5,984 nucleotides of DNA. Source: Myxococcales bacterium (GTDB lineage Bacteria; Myxococcota_A; Polyangia; Fen-1088). Positions 1 through 5,984 of the stretch are shown piece after piece. Position numbers and translations under genes: made by a program. The notes under the pieces are model-generated. The model saw only the letters and a program-made list of their open reading frames with translations, was not told the origin of the DNA and did no database searches. The stretch is from positions 2,128 through 8,111 of the forward strand of contig PMZX01000036.1 in assembly GCA_003170035.1 (NCBI GenBank), read 5' to 3'. Positions within the stretch are counted from its first letter, which is position 1. Each line of letters starts with the position of its first letter.

Positions 1-87
1 TTCGTGGTGGATTGGGCGGTCAATCGCGACAAGGCCGATCCCGGGCCTCCCAACCCGCTGCTACCAGCTCCGACGGAAACGCATTAA
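1..87 (+). CDS. C-terminal fragment of an unidentified protein (5' end outside window)
   Basis: Frame 1 is open from the first base and stops at TAA 85-87, giving 28 residues that begin FVVDWAVNRDKADPG and end in a Pro-rich tail (PNPLLPAPTETH). The composition is ordinary for protein, and the stop sits 27 bp before the ATG of the following dehydrogenase. That spacing fits two genes of one transcript, and no promoter or terminator is visible between them. Frames 2 and 3 are also open over part of this stretch, but their translations are Arg/Ser-rich and look like shadows. The fragment is too short to assign a family or function. The call rests only on reading frame and spacing. Confidence 0.45.
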   Translation, partial: FVVDWAVNRDKADPGPPNPLLPAPTETH

Positions 88-105
88 CGCCAAACTCAAC
101 CTTGT

Positions 106-109
106 GAGG
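106..109 (+). promoter_or_regulatory. Shine-Dalgarno site (GAGG) that decides the dehydrogenase start
   Basis: GAGG at 106-109, within GAGGTG 106-111, lies 5 nt before ATG 115. The alternative GTG start at 109 overlaps this motif and would leave it unusable, so ATG 115 is the better start. Confidence 0.6.
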
Positions 110-114
110 TGTGC

Positions 115-1761
115 ATGCCAGCGGCGGACGTGAAGGCGCGCATCGATGGGCTTTTCCCCCGGATCGAGGACGTCCCTGCGGCCGCTGACTTCGCGCCCAG
201 CGGCGGCATTTATCCGGGCGGCGATCTCTACTTGATAGACGGCGAGGTACGCCGCTGGACCGGCGAGAGCCACGAAGTCACGTCCCCGGTGTGCGTGACC
301 CGCGATGGCGCCACTGCTCGCCGCCTGCTCGGCCGTCACGCCGCGCTCTCGCGCGAAGAAGCCCTCGCTGCGCTCGCCGCTGCCGCGCGCGCCTTTGACA
401 ACGGCCGCGGGGCGTGGCCGACCATGAAAGTCGGCGGCCGCATCGAGGCGGTGCAGGCCTTCGTGGCCGCCATGCAGAAGACGCGCGAGGAAGTCGTGCG
501 CCTCTTGATGTGGGAGATCGGCAAGGCGCGGCCCGATTCGGAGAAGGAATTCGACCGCACCATCCAATACATGCTGGACACCGTCGACGCGCTCAAAGAG
601 CTGGACCGCAGCGCCGGTCGATTCTCGCGCACCGGGGGAATCTTGGCCCAGATCCGGCGCGCGCCCCTCGGGGTTACCCTGTGCATGGGCCCGTTCAACT
701 ACCCGCTCAACGAGACCTTCACGACGTTGATACCCGCCCTCATCATGGGCAATCCCGTGGTGGCCAAGCTGCCGCGCTTCGGGATGTTGTGCCAGGCGCC
801 GCTGCTCGAGGGGTTTGCGAAATCCTTCCCCAAGGGCGTGGTCAACGTTCTCAATGGCGAGGGCCGCACGGTGGCCGGGCCGCTGGTGGAAAAGGGCGAC
901 GTCGCGGCGCTGGCCTTCATCGGATCGTCACGCGCGGCCAACGTTCTCAAGAAACAACACCCGCGGCCCAACCGCTTGCGCTGCGTTCTTGCACTGGACG
1001 CGAAGAACCCTGCCATCGTGTTGCCCGACGCTGACCTGGATCTGGCGGTGCGCGAGTGCGTGGTCGGCGCCCTGTCGTTCAATGGCCAGCGCTGCACCGG
1101 CCTGAAGTTGCTCTTCGTCCACCGATCGATCGCCGATCGCTTCGTGGAGAAGCTTTCGGCTGCAGTCGACGCCCTGCCCTTTGGCCTGCCCTGGGAGCCT
1201 GGCGTAAGGCTCACGCCTCTGCCCGAGATCGACAAGGCCGCCGCCATGCAAGCCCTGGTCGACGACGCCGTTGGCAAGGGCGCCCACGTCGCCAATCGCT
1301 TTGGAGGCCTCTGCAACCGCACCTTCTTCTTCCCGGCGGTGGTGTATCCGGTCACCGCGCAGATGTCGCTGTTTTCCGTCGAGCAATTCGGTCCCGTGGT
1401 CCCTGTCGTGGCCTACGATGACATCGCCGAGGTCATGGATTTCATCGAGAACTCGAACTACGGACAGCAGGCCAGTGTGTTCGGTCACGACGCCAAGGTG
1501 GTCGGCCCTCTGGTGGATGTCCTGGCCAATCAGGTCTGTCGCGTGAACCTGAATGCCCAATCCCAGCGCGGCCCAGATGCCTACCCTTTCACCGGTCGCA
1601 AAGACAGCGCCGAGGCGACGCTTTCAATCTCGGATGCCCTGCGCTGCTTCTCCATCCGCAGCATGGTGGCAGCGCCCGAGGACGAAACCAACCGCGAGCT
1701 TCTGCGCGACATCCTGCTCGGCCGCACGTCGAACTTCATCAATACCGACTATTTGTTCTAG
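115..1761 (+). CDS. Aldehyde dehydrogenase, NADP-dependent glyceraldehyde-3-phosphate dehydrogenase (GapN-like)
   Basis: This is a full-length 548-residue soluble aldehyde dehydrogenase. The closest fit I recognise is the long (about 530-550 residue) bacterial family annotated as non-phosphorylating NADP-dependent glyceraldehyde-3-phosphate dehydrogenase, which oxidises glyceraldehyde 3-phosphate to 3-phosphoglycerate with NADPH formation and no ATP yield. Visible signatures, numbered from ATG 115, are: an N-terminal extension with the strand YLIDGEVRRW (39-48); LLMWEIGKA (130-138); the oxyanion/cofactor motif GPFNYPLNETF with Asn195; the cofactor-binding lysine in AKLPRFG (Lys218); the catalytic thiol in FNGQRCTG (Cys327); EQFGPVVPVV; and a C-terminal PFTGRKDSAEATLS segment that resembles the GapN end. 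No signal peptide or membrane helix is seen. An oddity is that the segment equivalent to the usual LELGGKN reads LALDAKN, so the canonical general-base Glu is Ala293. The ATG start is chosen over GTG 109 because of the GAGG site. The family is certain, but the exact substrate is inferred. Another phosphorylated or small aldehyde is possible. Confidence 0.88.
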   Translation: MPAADVKARIDGLFPRIEDVPAAADFAPSGGIYPGGDLYLIDGEVRRWTGESHEVTSPVCVTRDGATARRLLGRHAALSREEALAALAAAARAFDNGRGAWPTMKVGGRIEAVQAFVAAMQKTREEVVRLLMWEIGKARPDSEKEFDRTIQYMLDTVDALKELDRSAGRFSRTGGILAQIRRAPLGVTLCMGPFNYPLNETFTTLIPALIMGNPVVAKLPRFGMLCQAPLLEGFAKSFPKGVVNVLNGEGRTVAGPLVEKGDVAALAFIGSSRAANVLKKQHPRPNRLRCVLALDAKNPAIVLPDADLDLAVRECVVGALSFNGQRCTGLKLLFVHRSIADRFVEKLSAAVDALPFGLPWEPGVRLTPLPEIDKAAAMQALVDDAVGKGAHVANRFGGLCNRTFFFPAVVYPVTAQMSLFSVEQFGPVVPVVAYDDIAEVMDFIENSNYGQQASVFGHDAKVVGPLVDVLANQVCRVNLNAQSQRGPDAYPFTGRKDSAEATLSISDALRCFSIRSMVAAPEDETNRELLRDILLGRTSNFINTDYLF

Positions 1762-1814
1762 CCCTGTAGACAACCAGCGCCGGCATTTTGTTCCCACGGC
1801 GCGAGAACCCGGCG

Positions 1815-1826
1815 CAACCGCGGTTG
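1815..1826. promoter_or_regulatory. 12-bp perfect palindrome in front of the VIT/VWA gene
   Basis: CAACCGCGGTTG reads identically on both strands and ends 11 nt before ATG 1838. The 7-mer GACAACC at 1769-1775 is also the inverse complement of GGTTGTC at 1822-1828, so the right half-site could pair with a second partner earlier in the 76-bp gap. Its place in the short intergenic region suggests an operator or a 5' leader hairpin. A palindrome this size also arises by chance in GC-rich DNA, so the role is speculative. Confidence 0.25.
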
Positions 1827-1837
1827 TCCTAGTTGGC

Positions 1838-3898
1838 ATGAGGCTGCAATTCACAGTAGCGATGATTGTCGCCCTCGGCCTGGCTGGGCCGGTGGCGGCC
1901 GCAGACACCCTGGACGGCACGCGCGGCGAGTTGCGCGAGCAGAGGCACGAGATCCGCATCACCATGTACCCGGGCCACGCCACGCTGGTGGTCCGACGCA
2001 CGATGCTGAACCCGGGCGAACGCCACGACCAGGCCGTGTACCACCTGAACGTGCCGGAGGGTGCGGTCGCGGTCGGCCTGCGCACGCGCGGCCTGCTACA
2101 CGGCCGTCCCGCCTGGTTTGCGGGCGAGTTGATGGAAGCCGAGGCGGCCGCGGCCAAATACCAGGAACTGACCGGCAGAGGCGGCTACTACCCCAAGGAT
2201 CCTGCGCTGCTGTCGTGGCGCAGCCAGGACGAGCTGGCGCTGCAGGTCTTCCCCTTGCCGCCGGGCGAGAACAAGACCGTGGAGTACACCCTGGCCCTGC
2301 CCACGGAATGGGAAGGCGGCCGTCATGTACTGGCGCTGCCGCGGCTCGGGCTGGATGACCCGCGGCCCGACATCGTGGTGCGTGCCGCGAGCCAGGGCGA
2401 TTCGCTGTGGGTGGATGGCCGGCCTTTCCCCGACGGCGGCGCCATGGCGTGGCCCGAGAACCTGGTGGCGAGCGAGCGTGCGTGCACCAGCCGCCAAAGA
2501 TCGTGTGGCGCAAAGTCCACCGGAGACGAACTGCTGATCGAACTGCAACCCCGGGCCGCGCCGCTGCTGGGCGGCCGCATGGCCGTGCAGCCCTTCGCCC
2601 CCGGCGGCGTGCTGGTGCACTACCAGGTGGAAGCGGCGCCGCGCCTGTCGCGCGTGCCCGCGCGGGCGTCCATCGTCGTGCTGCTCGATGACTCGCGCTC
2701 CATGGACGAGGGAGAGCAGGCCGCCGGCGGGGACGCGATCGGGGCCGTGTTGCGCCGGCTGCCCGACGCACAGGTGGCGGTCCTGGCCTTCGCGCGCAAA
2801 GTGACGCCCGTGTACCCGGGCTTCCGACCGTCGGTGCTGGCCCGGCAGGCAATCGAGGCGTACGAGCGCCGGCGCGACAACGGCAGCCGCATTGACGATG
2901 CGCTCCGCCGCGCCGACGAGCTCTTGTCCCGGACGCCAGCCGGGCGCCCCCGCCGCGTGTATCTGCTGACTGACCTTCTCGCGCGCAAGGCGCTGGACCC
3001 GCTTACCCTGCGTGCAGCCCTGCGCCGCAGCGGCGCGGTGGTGCACGTCGGCCAGATCCAGCAGGGCTCGCCCGAGCTGACGCCCGACCAAGACGGGCCG
3101 TGGGCCACCCTGGCGCGCGCGTCCGGAGGCCTGCTGTGGACCGGCTCGGCCGGCGGCGCGGTGAAGGACGACGACGAGATGGCAAGGATCTACGAGGAGT
3201 GGGTAAGGCCTACGCGTCTGTACGACTTCGGCGTGAAGGGACCTGCAGCCCAGGCGCGCGTCGACGACGATGGCCCCGATCCGGCGCACGACCGGGCCAC
3301 GCTCGACGAGGGCGAGTCGGTCTCATTTCTGGGCATCACGCGCGAGCCGCCAGTCAACGTACAAGCCTGGGGTGAGCTGTGGTCGCGACGGGTACGCATC
3401 ACCGTGGCGCCCGACCCGATCGAGGCACGAGTGTGGTCAGCCCTGGTCTTCGGCAGCGACGTGATGCATGGGCTGTCGGAGCGCGAGATGATGGTGCTGG
3501 CCATGCGCGGCCGCGCGGTATCGCCCGTGACAAGCTACCTGGCAATCGAGCCCGGCGTGCGGCCTTCGACCGAGGGTCTGGTGGAGGGCGAGGGCTCGGG
3601 CGGTGGCGGCACCGGCGAGGGCACCATAGGTTTGGGCGGCCTAAACACCATCGGCAGCGGGCGAACCTACGACCACCGCGCCTTTCTGCGCGAGGCCGTG
3701 GCGAGCGCGTGGAAGGAGTGCGGCGGCCATGGCCCGGTGACCGTCCACATCGAGACCACCCTCACCGAGGTGGTGGACGTGCCGATGGTCAGGATCACCG
3801 GCAAGGGCAGCGCGAGTTGCCTGGAAGAGGCGATCTGGAGGCTGGAATTGCCCAGCCCGTTCGATGCCGTCCACGAGACCTGGGAGATCGGCGTGTAG
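1838..3898 (+). CDS. Exported VIT and VWA domain protein with C-terminal AgmX/PglI (TonB-like) domain
   Basis: This is a 686-residue protein predicted to be exported. Residues 1-22 form a signal peptide: a basic start (MRLQF), a hydrophobic core and an A-A-A/D cleavage site near 22/23. Residues about 33-155 match a VIT domain, with paired beta-strands, LNVPEGAVAVGLRTRG, the motif AEAAAAKYQE and FPLPPGENKTVEYTLALP. A VWA domain follows at about 275-450: MIDAS motif DDSRS (284-288), Ser350 where the second MIDAS residue (usually Thr) is expected, and LLTDL with Asp379. Residues 557-576 (VSPVTSYLAIEPGVRPS) resemble the conserved post-VWA segment of VIT/VWA proteins. A Gly-rich linker (586-608) leads to a domain of about 75 residues with Cys628 and Cys661 and a WRLELPSPF end, like the TonB-type or AgmX/PglI C-terminal domains of myxobacteria. 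The start is ATG 1838. The frame is open further upstream, but only inside the preceding gene, and no good Shine-Dalgarno motif is visible. The role is unknown; metal-dependent protein binding in the periplasm or envelope is the likeliest. Confidence 0.85.
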   Translation: MRLQFTVAMIVALGLAGPVAAADTLDGTRGELREQRHEIRITMYPGHATLVVRRTMLNPGERHDQAVYHLNVPEGAVAVGLRTRGLLHGRPAWFAGELMEAEAAAAKYQELTGRGGYYPKDPALLSWRSQDELALQVFPLPPGENKTVEYTLALPTEWEGGRHVLALPRLGLDDPRPDIVVRAASQGDSLWVDGRPFPDGGAMAWPENLVASERACTSRQRSCGAKSTGDELLIELQPRAAPLLGGRMAVQPFAPGGVLVHYQVEAAPRLSRVPARASIVVLLDDSRSMDEGEQAAGGDAIGAVLRRLPDAQVAVLAFARKVTPVYPGFRPSVLARQAIEAYERRRDNGSRIDDALRRADELLSRTPAGRPRRVYLLTDLLARKALDPLTLRAALRRSGAVVHVGQIQQGSPELTPDQDGPWATLARASGGLLWTGSAGGAVKDDDEMARIYEEWVRPTRLYDFGVKGPAAQARVDDDGPDPAHDRATLDEGESVSFLGITREPPVNVQAWGELWSRRVRITVAPDPIEARVWSALVFGSDVMHGLSEREMMVLAMRGRAVSPVTSYLAIEPGVRPSTEGLVEGEGSGGGGTGEGTIGLGGLNTIGSGRTYDHRAFLREAVASAWKECGGHGPVTVHIETTLTEVVDVPMVRITGKGSASCLEEAIWRLELPSPFDAVHETWEIGV

Positions 3899-3998
3899 GC
3901 GGCCGTCCCGTTTTTCAGAAGGCCTGCGATCTGGTGCTGGCCTGCATGGAATCAGCAATGAAGGGGCAGTGACCCCATTAGCGAAGTGCGCCGAAACT

Positions 3999-4023
3999 GG
4001 ACGGGGCAAGTCCGCTTTTCCCC
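3999..4023 (+). terminator. Weak stem-loop with T-run, possible terminator after the VIT/VWA gene
   Basis: GGAC (3999-4002) pairs with GTCC (4010-4013) around a 7-nt loop, and TTTT follows at 4016-4019. An alternative fold pairs GGGG (4003-4006) with CCCC (4020-4023) plus a few A-T pairs inside. Both stems are short and the T-run has only four bases, so this would be a poor intrinsic terminator. The position, 100 bp after one stop codon and before the next gene's AT-rich box, is what makes it worth listing. Confidence 0.2.
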
Positions 4024-4054
4024 TTGCGCACGGCCTGCGGCCGCGGCCTAATAT
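4024..4054 (+). promoter_or_regulatory. Possible promoter of the multiheme cytochrome gene
   Basis: TAATAT at 4049-4054 is an isolated AT-rich island in GC-rich sequence and matches the -10 consensus at 4 of 6 positions. TTGCGC at 4024-4029 matches the -35 consensus poorly, and the spacer of 19 bp is long. GC-rich palindromes lie between them (GCGGCCGC 4037-4044, GGCCGCGGCC 4039-4048). Transcription from this box would start near 4061, which would leave ATG 4062 nearly leaderless but give GTG 4095 a leader of roughly 34 nt. Confidence 0.27.
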
Positions 4055-4080
4055 GTAGCCGATGCTCCAGCCTGCGCAGG

Positions 4081-4086
4081 AAGGTG
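4081..4086 (+). promoter_or_regulatory. Shine-Dalgarno-like AAGGTG favouring the GTG start at 4095
   Basis: AAGGTG (4081-4086), inside the purine-rich AGGAAGG (4078-4084) context, lies 8 nt before GTG 4095. Nothing comparable precedes the in-frame ATG at 4062. The ten codons between the two candidates also have fewer G/C third positions than the rest of the gene, which again favours GTG. Confidence 0.4.
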
Positions 4087-4094
4087 CCCTTGGC

Positions 4095-5984
4095 GTGAGC
4101 CGTCTGTCCGCTCCCTCGCGCTCTCGCAGGTGTGGGACGGCGATCTTCCCGGCGACCCTGGGCCTGTTGTTTTTCGGCCTGAGTTCGCAGGCGCGCGCAC
4201 AGGATCTCAACGATGAGAACTGCGCGGAATGCCATGCGGCCGATCTGACGGAGACGGACGGGAAGGAGTTGCCGGCCGCAACGTCTGACATGTTCAAGGG
4301 CACGCCCCATCAGGCGCTCGGATGCACGGCCTGCCACAAGCCCGAGCCGGCAGCCGAGGTTCCCGAGGGTCGCACCGGGCACAAGCCTTTCGATCCGGTC
4401 GACTGCTCCGTCTGCCACCAGAGCAGCATGGTGAAGGCGGAGAACCAGGGCATCCCGCTTCTGTATCGCAACAGCGTGCACGGAATCGCCAAGCTGGGCA
4501 AGCACGACCCCCGCGCGCCCCAGTGCCAGAACTGCCACGGCTCGCATCGCATCCTGTCGCCCACCGCGAGCGATTCCCAGGTCTCCAGGAAGAACGTCAC
4601 CGCCACCTGCTCCTCATGCCACGTGGACCGCGAAGACAAATCCTGGCAGATGAAGAGCAGCAACCGGGTCAAGGCCTACGCCTCCAGCATCCACGGCAAG
4701 TTCAACCAGGCCTTCACCAATCTGCCGGCCGCGGTGTGCACGGACTGTCACGGCGAACACGACATCGCCAAGGTTTCCAAGAAGGAATCGTACGTCGACC
4801 GCTACAAGCTGCCGCAAACCTGCTCGAAGTGTCACCAGAAGATCGCCGAGGCCTACCAGGCCAGTGTGCACGGGAAGCTGCTCGCCAAAGGCAATGAAGA
4901 CGTTCCCACCTGCACTGATTGCCACGGCGAACACACCATCCAGAAGCACAACGACCCCAACTCGCCGGTCTATTCAGGAAACGTGACCAAGACCTGCAGC
5001 GCGTGCCATCAGAACGCTCTCTTGAGTTCGCGCTACCAGATGCCGCCCAACCGCGAGGCAACCTACAAGACCAGCTTCCACGGCATCGCGCAGGGATTCG
5101 GCGACAAGCGCGCCGCCAACTGTGCCAGTTGCCACGGCTCGCACGACATCCTGCCCTCCAGCGATCCGAAATCGATGGTCAACCCCAAGAACCTGGGCGA
5201 GACCTGCGGCAACTGCCATTCCGGCCCCAGCCGGTTCCTCGCTCTGGGAAAAATCCATCAGAGCCAGACCCTCAAAGACAACCCGCTGGTGTTTCTCATC
5301 AAGCTTTCCTACATCCTGCTGATCGTCGGGACGGTGGGGGGATTCATCGCCTACATCATCCTCGACCTGTTCAGCCACTACGCACGCAGGCTGTTCGCCC
5401 GGTTGCAGGGCCGGGATCTCGAAACCCGGCGCAGGCGGGCGGGCAAGGTCTACCTTCGCTTCCCAGTCAGCTACCGGATCCAGCACATCATCATGATGCT
5501 GTCGTTCCTGACCCTCATCTTCACCGGGCTTCCCATCCTGTTCCCCGAATCGAGTTTCTTCAAAGGCATCTTCAACACACCCGGCAGCTTCCAGTTGCGC
5601 GGCCTCATCCACCGTGGCGCCGCGATCGTGCTCATCACCCTGGTTGTCGTGCACACCATCTTCGTGCTGACCTCAAGGCGAGCGCGCAAGGACCTGGTCG
5701 AGATGATGCCGAGGTTCAAAGACTACAAGGATCTGAAGAAGCTGATCGCGTTCAACCTGGGTCGATCGAAAGAGCGACCCGCCTACGCGAGATTCAACTT
5801 CATCGAGAAGTTCGAGTATCTCGCCGTGGTCTGGGGTTCGATTGTTATGGGCGTGACAGGATTCCTGCTCTGGTTCCCCGGATGGACGATGCGCCACATG
5901 CCCAAGGTGGGCATCGACGTAGCCGCCGCCATCCACGGCTATGAAGCGGCTCTCGCCTTCCTGGCCATCATCATCTGGCACCTG
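4095..5984 (+). CDS. Multiheme cytochrome c (11 CxxCH) fused to HydC/FdnI-type membrane cytochrome b, CbcL-like; 3' partial
   Basis: The frame stays open from GTG 4095 (alternative ATG 4062) to the window end: 630 codons, no stop seen. Residues 1-35 form a signal peptide with a basic n-region, a hydrophobic stretch and an A-R-A/Q cleavage site. Eleven CxxCH heme c sites follow, with first cysteines at residues 43, 77, 104, 144, 172, 215, 243, 273, 301, 343 and 371. Hemes 4-11 sit in four tandem diheme modules. Then come five membrane helices seen so far: about 400-425, 464-484, 506-525, 573-594 and 612 onward. His464, His506, His520, His614 and His629 lie in helices two, three and five, as expected for a bis-His diheme cytochrome b of the formate dehydrogenase gamma/HydC family. 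This order matches Geobacter CbcL, an inner-membrane menaquinol oxidase for extracellular electron transfer, which carries nine c hemes. By analogy it would pass electrons from quinol to periplasmic cytochromes. The reverse direction, or a different acceptor such as a nitrogen or sulfur compound, remains possible. Confidence 0.88.
   Translation, partial: MSRLSAPSRSRRCGTAIFPATLGLLFFGLSSQARAQDLNDENCAECHAADLTETDGKELPAATSDMFKGTPHQALGCTACHKPEPAAEVPEGRTGHKPFDPVDCSVCHQSSMVKAENQGIPLLYRNSVHGIAKLGKHDPRAPQCQNCHGSHRILSPTASDSQVSRKNVTATCSSCHVDREDKSWQMKSSNRVKAYASSIHGKFNQAFTNLPAAVCTDCHGEHDIAKVSKKESYVDRYKLPQTCSKCHQKIAEAYQASVHGKLLAKGNEDVPTCTDCHGEHTIQKHNDPNSPVYSGNVTKTCSACHQNALLSSRYQMPPNREATYKTSFHGIAQGFGDKRAANCASCHGSHDILPSSDPKSMVNPKNLGETCGNCHSGPSRFLALGKIHQSQTLKDNPLVFLIKLSYILLIVGTVGGFIAYIILDLFSHYARRLFARLQGRDLETRRRRAGKVYLRFPVSYRIQHIIMMLSFLTLIFTGLPILFPESSFFKGIFNTPGSFQLRGLIHRGAAIVLITLVVVHTIFVLTSRRARKDLVEMMPRFKDYKDLKKLIAFNLGRSKERPAYARFNFIEKFEYLAVVWGSIVMGVTGFLLWFPGWTMRHMPKVGIDVAAAIHGYEAALAFLAIIIWHL
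4464..5219 (+). repeat. Four tandem diheme modules within the multiheme cytochrome
   Basis: The protein-level repeat has the form Y-x-x-S-[VIF]-H-G, then C-x-x-C-H-G-[SE]-H-x-I, then a second C-x-x-C-H. The units begin at tyrosine codons 4464, 4677, 4854 and 5064, so the periods are 213, 177 and 210 bp. The heme pairs are CQNCH/CSSCH, CTDCH/CSKCH, CTDCH/CSACH and CASCH/CGNCH. The His of the S-x-H-G motif and the His two residues after each CHG are good candidates for distal heme ligands. The first three heme sites (CAECH, CTACH, CSVCH) do not follow this pattern and form a separate N-terminal head. The repeat suggests growth of the domain by duplication of a two-heme unit. Confidence 0.8.

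Noticed and set aside
1777..1790. GCGCCGGC followed by ATTTTG as a terminator after the dehydrogenase gene
   Set aside because: The palindrome leaves no room for a loop and the T-run is only four bases, so it does not form a credible terminator hairpin.
1553..1837. Upstream extension of the VIT/VWA frame into the dehydrogenase gene
   Set aside because: The first 95 codons are mostly out-of-frame dehydrogenase sequence. The signal peptide begins at ATG 1838, so the extension is an artefact of an open frame.
2096..3289. 397-codon minus-strand open frame opposite the VIT/VWA gene
   Set aside because: Long antisense frames are common in GC-rich genes. Its translation shows no domain, and the sense frame carries a signal peptide, VIT and MIDAS motifs.
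3963..3976. GGGG/CCCC hairpin just after the VIT/VWA gene
   Set aside because: The stem is only 4 bp with no T-run after it, and is expected by chance in this composition.
3641..4303. 220-codon minus-strand frame spanning the gap before the cytochrome gene
   Set aside because: It overlaps the ends of two well-supported genes, has a low-information Arg/Ala-rich translation and no recognised motif.
4919..5944. 341-codon + strand open frame over the cytochrome gene
   Set aside because: It is rich in Arg, Pro, Gln and His, with no recognisable domain, and overlaps the frame that carries the CxxCH sites and membrane helices. It is a shadow frame.

Overview
The window comes from a GC-rich bacterium whose third codon positions are mostly G or C. 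The best guess is a Myxococcota or related deltaproteobacterial lineage. That rests on two traits: a secreted VIT/VWA protein ending in a Gly-rich linker plus a two-cysteine C-terminal domain of a kind common in myxobacterial envelope proteins, and a large multiheme cytochrome c fused to a membrane cytochrome b, an architecture best known from Geobacter and relatives. Taxonomy here is inference.

Layout, all on the + strand: (1) bases 1-87 hold the last 28 codons of an unidentified CDS. (2) 115-1761 encodes a 548-residue aldehyde dehydrogenase of the NADP-dependent glyceraldehyde-3-phosphate dehydrogenase (GapN-like) type, probably cytoplasmic. (3) 1838-3898 encodes a 686-residue exported protein with an inter-alpha-trypsin-inhibitor N-terminal (VIT) domain, a von Willebrand factor A (VWA) domain with most of a metal-binding MIDAS site, a Gly-rich linker and a C-terminal TonB/AgmX-PglI-like domain. 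(4) About 4095 to beyond the right edge encodes an exported multiheme cytochrome c with 11 CxxCH sites, followed by a membrane cytochrome b of the HydC/FdnI type. It is cut by the window end after 630 codons.

The genes do not form an obvious pathway. The dehydrogenase is metabolic and may be co-transcribed with the upstream fragment. The VIT/VWA protein lies 76 bp downstream of it, behind a small perfect palindrome. The cytochrome starts a new unit after a gap of about 195 bp that holds a possible weak terminator and an AT-rich -10-like box. The cytochrome is the most notable element: its layout suggests an inner-membrane quinol:cytochrome oxidoreductase like Geobacter CbcL, but with more hemes and with four tandem diheme modules. 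No RNA genes, CRISPR arrays, insertion sequences or clear mobile elements were seen.
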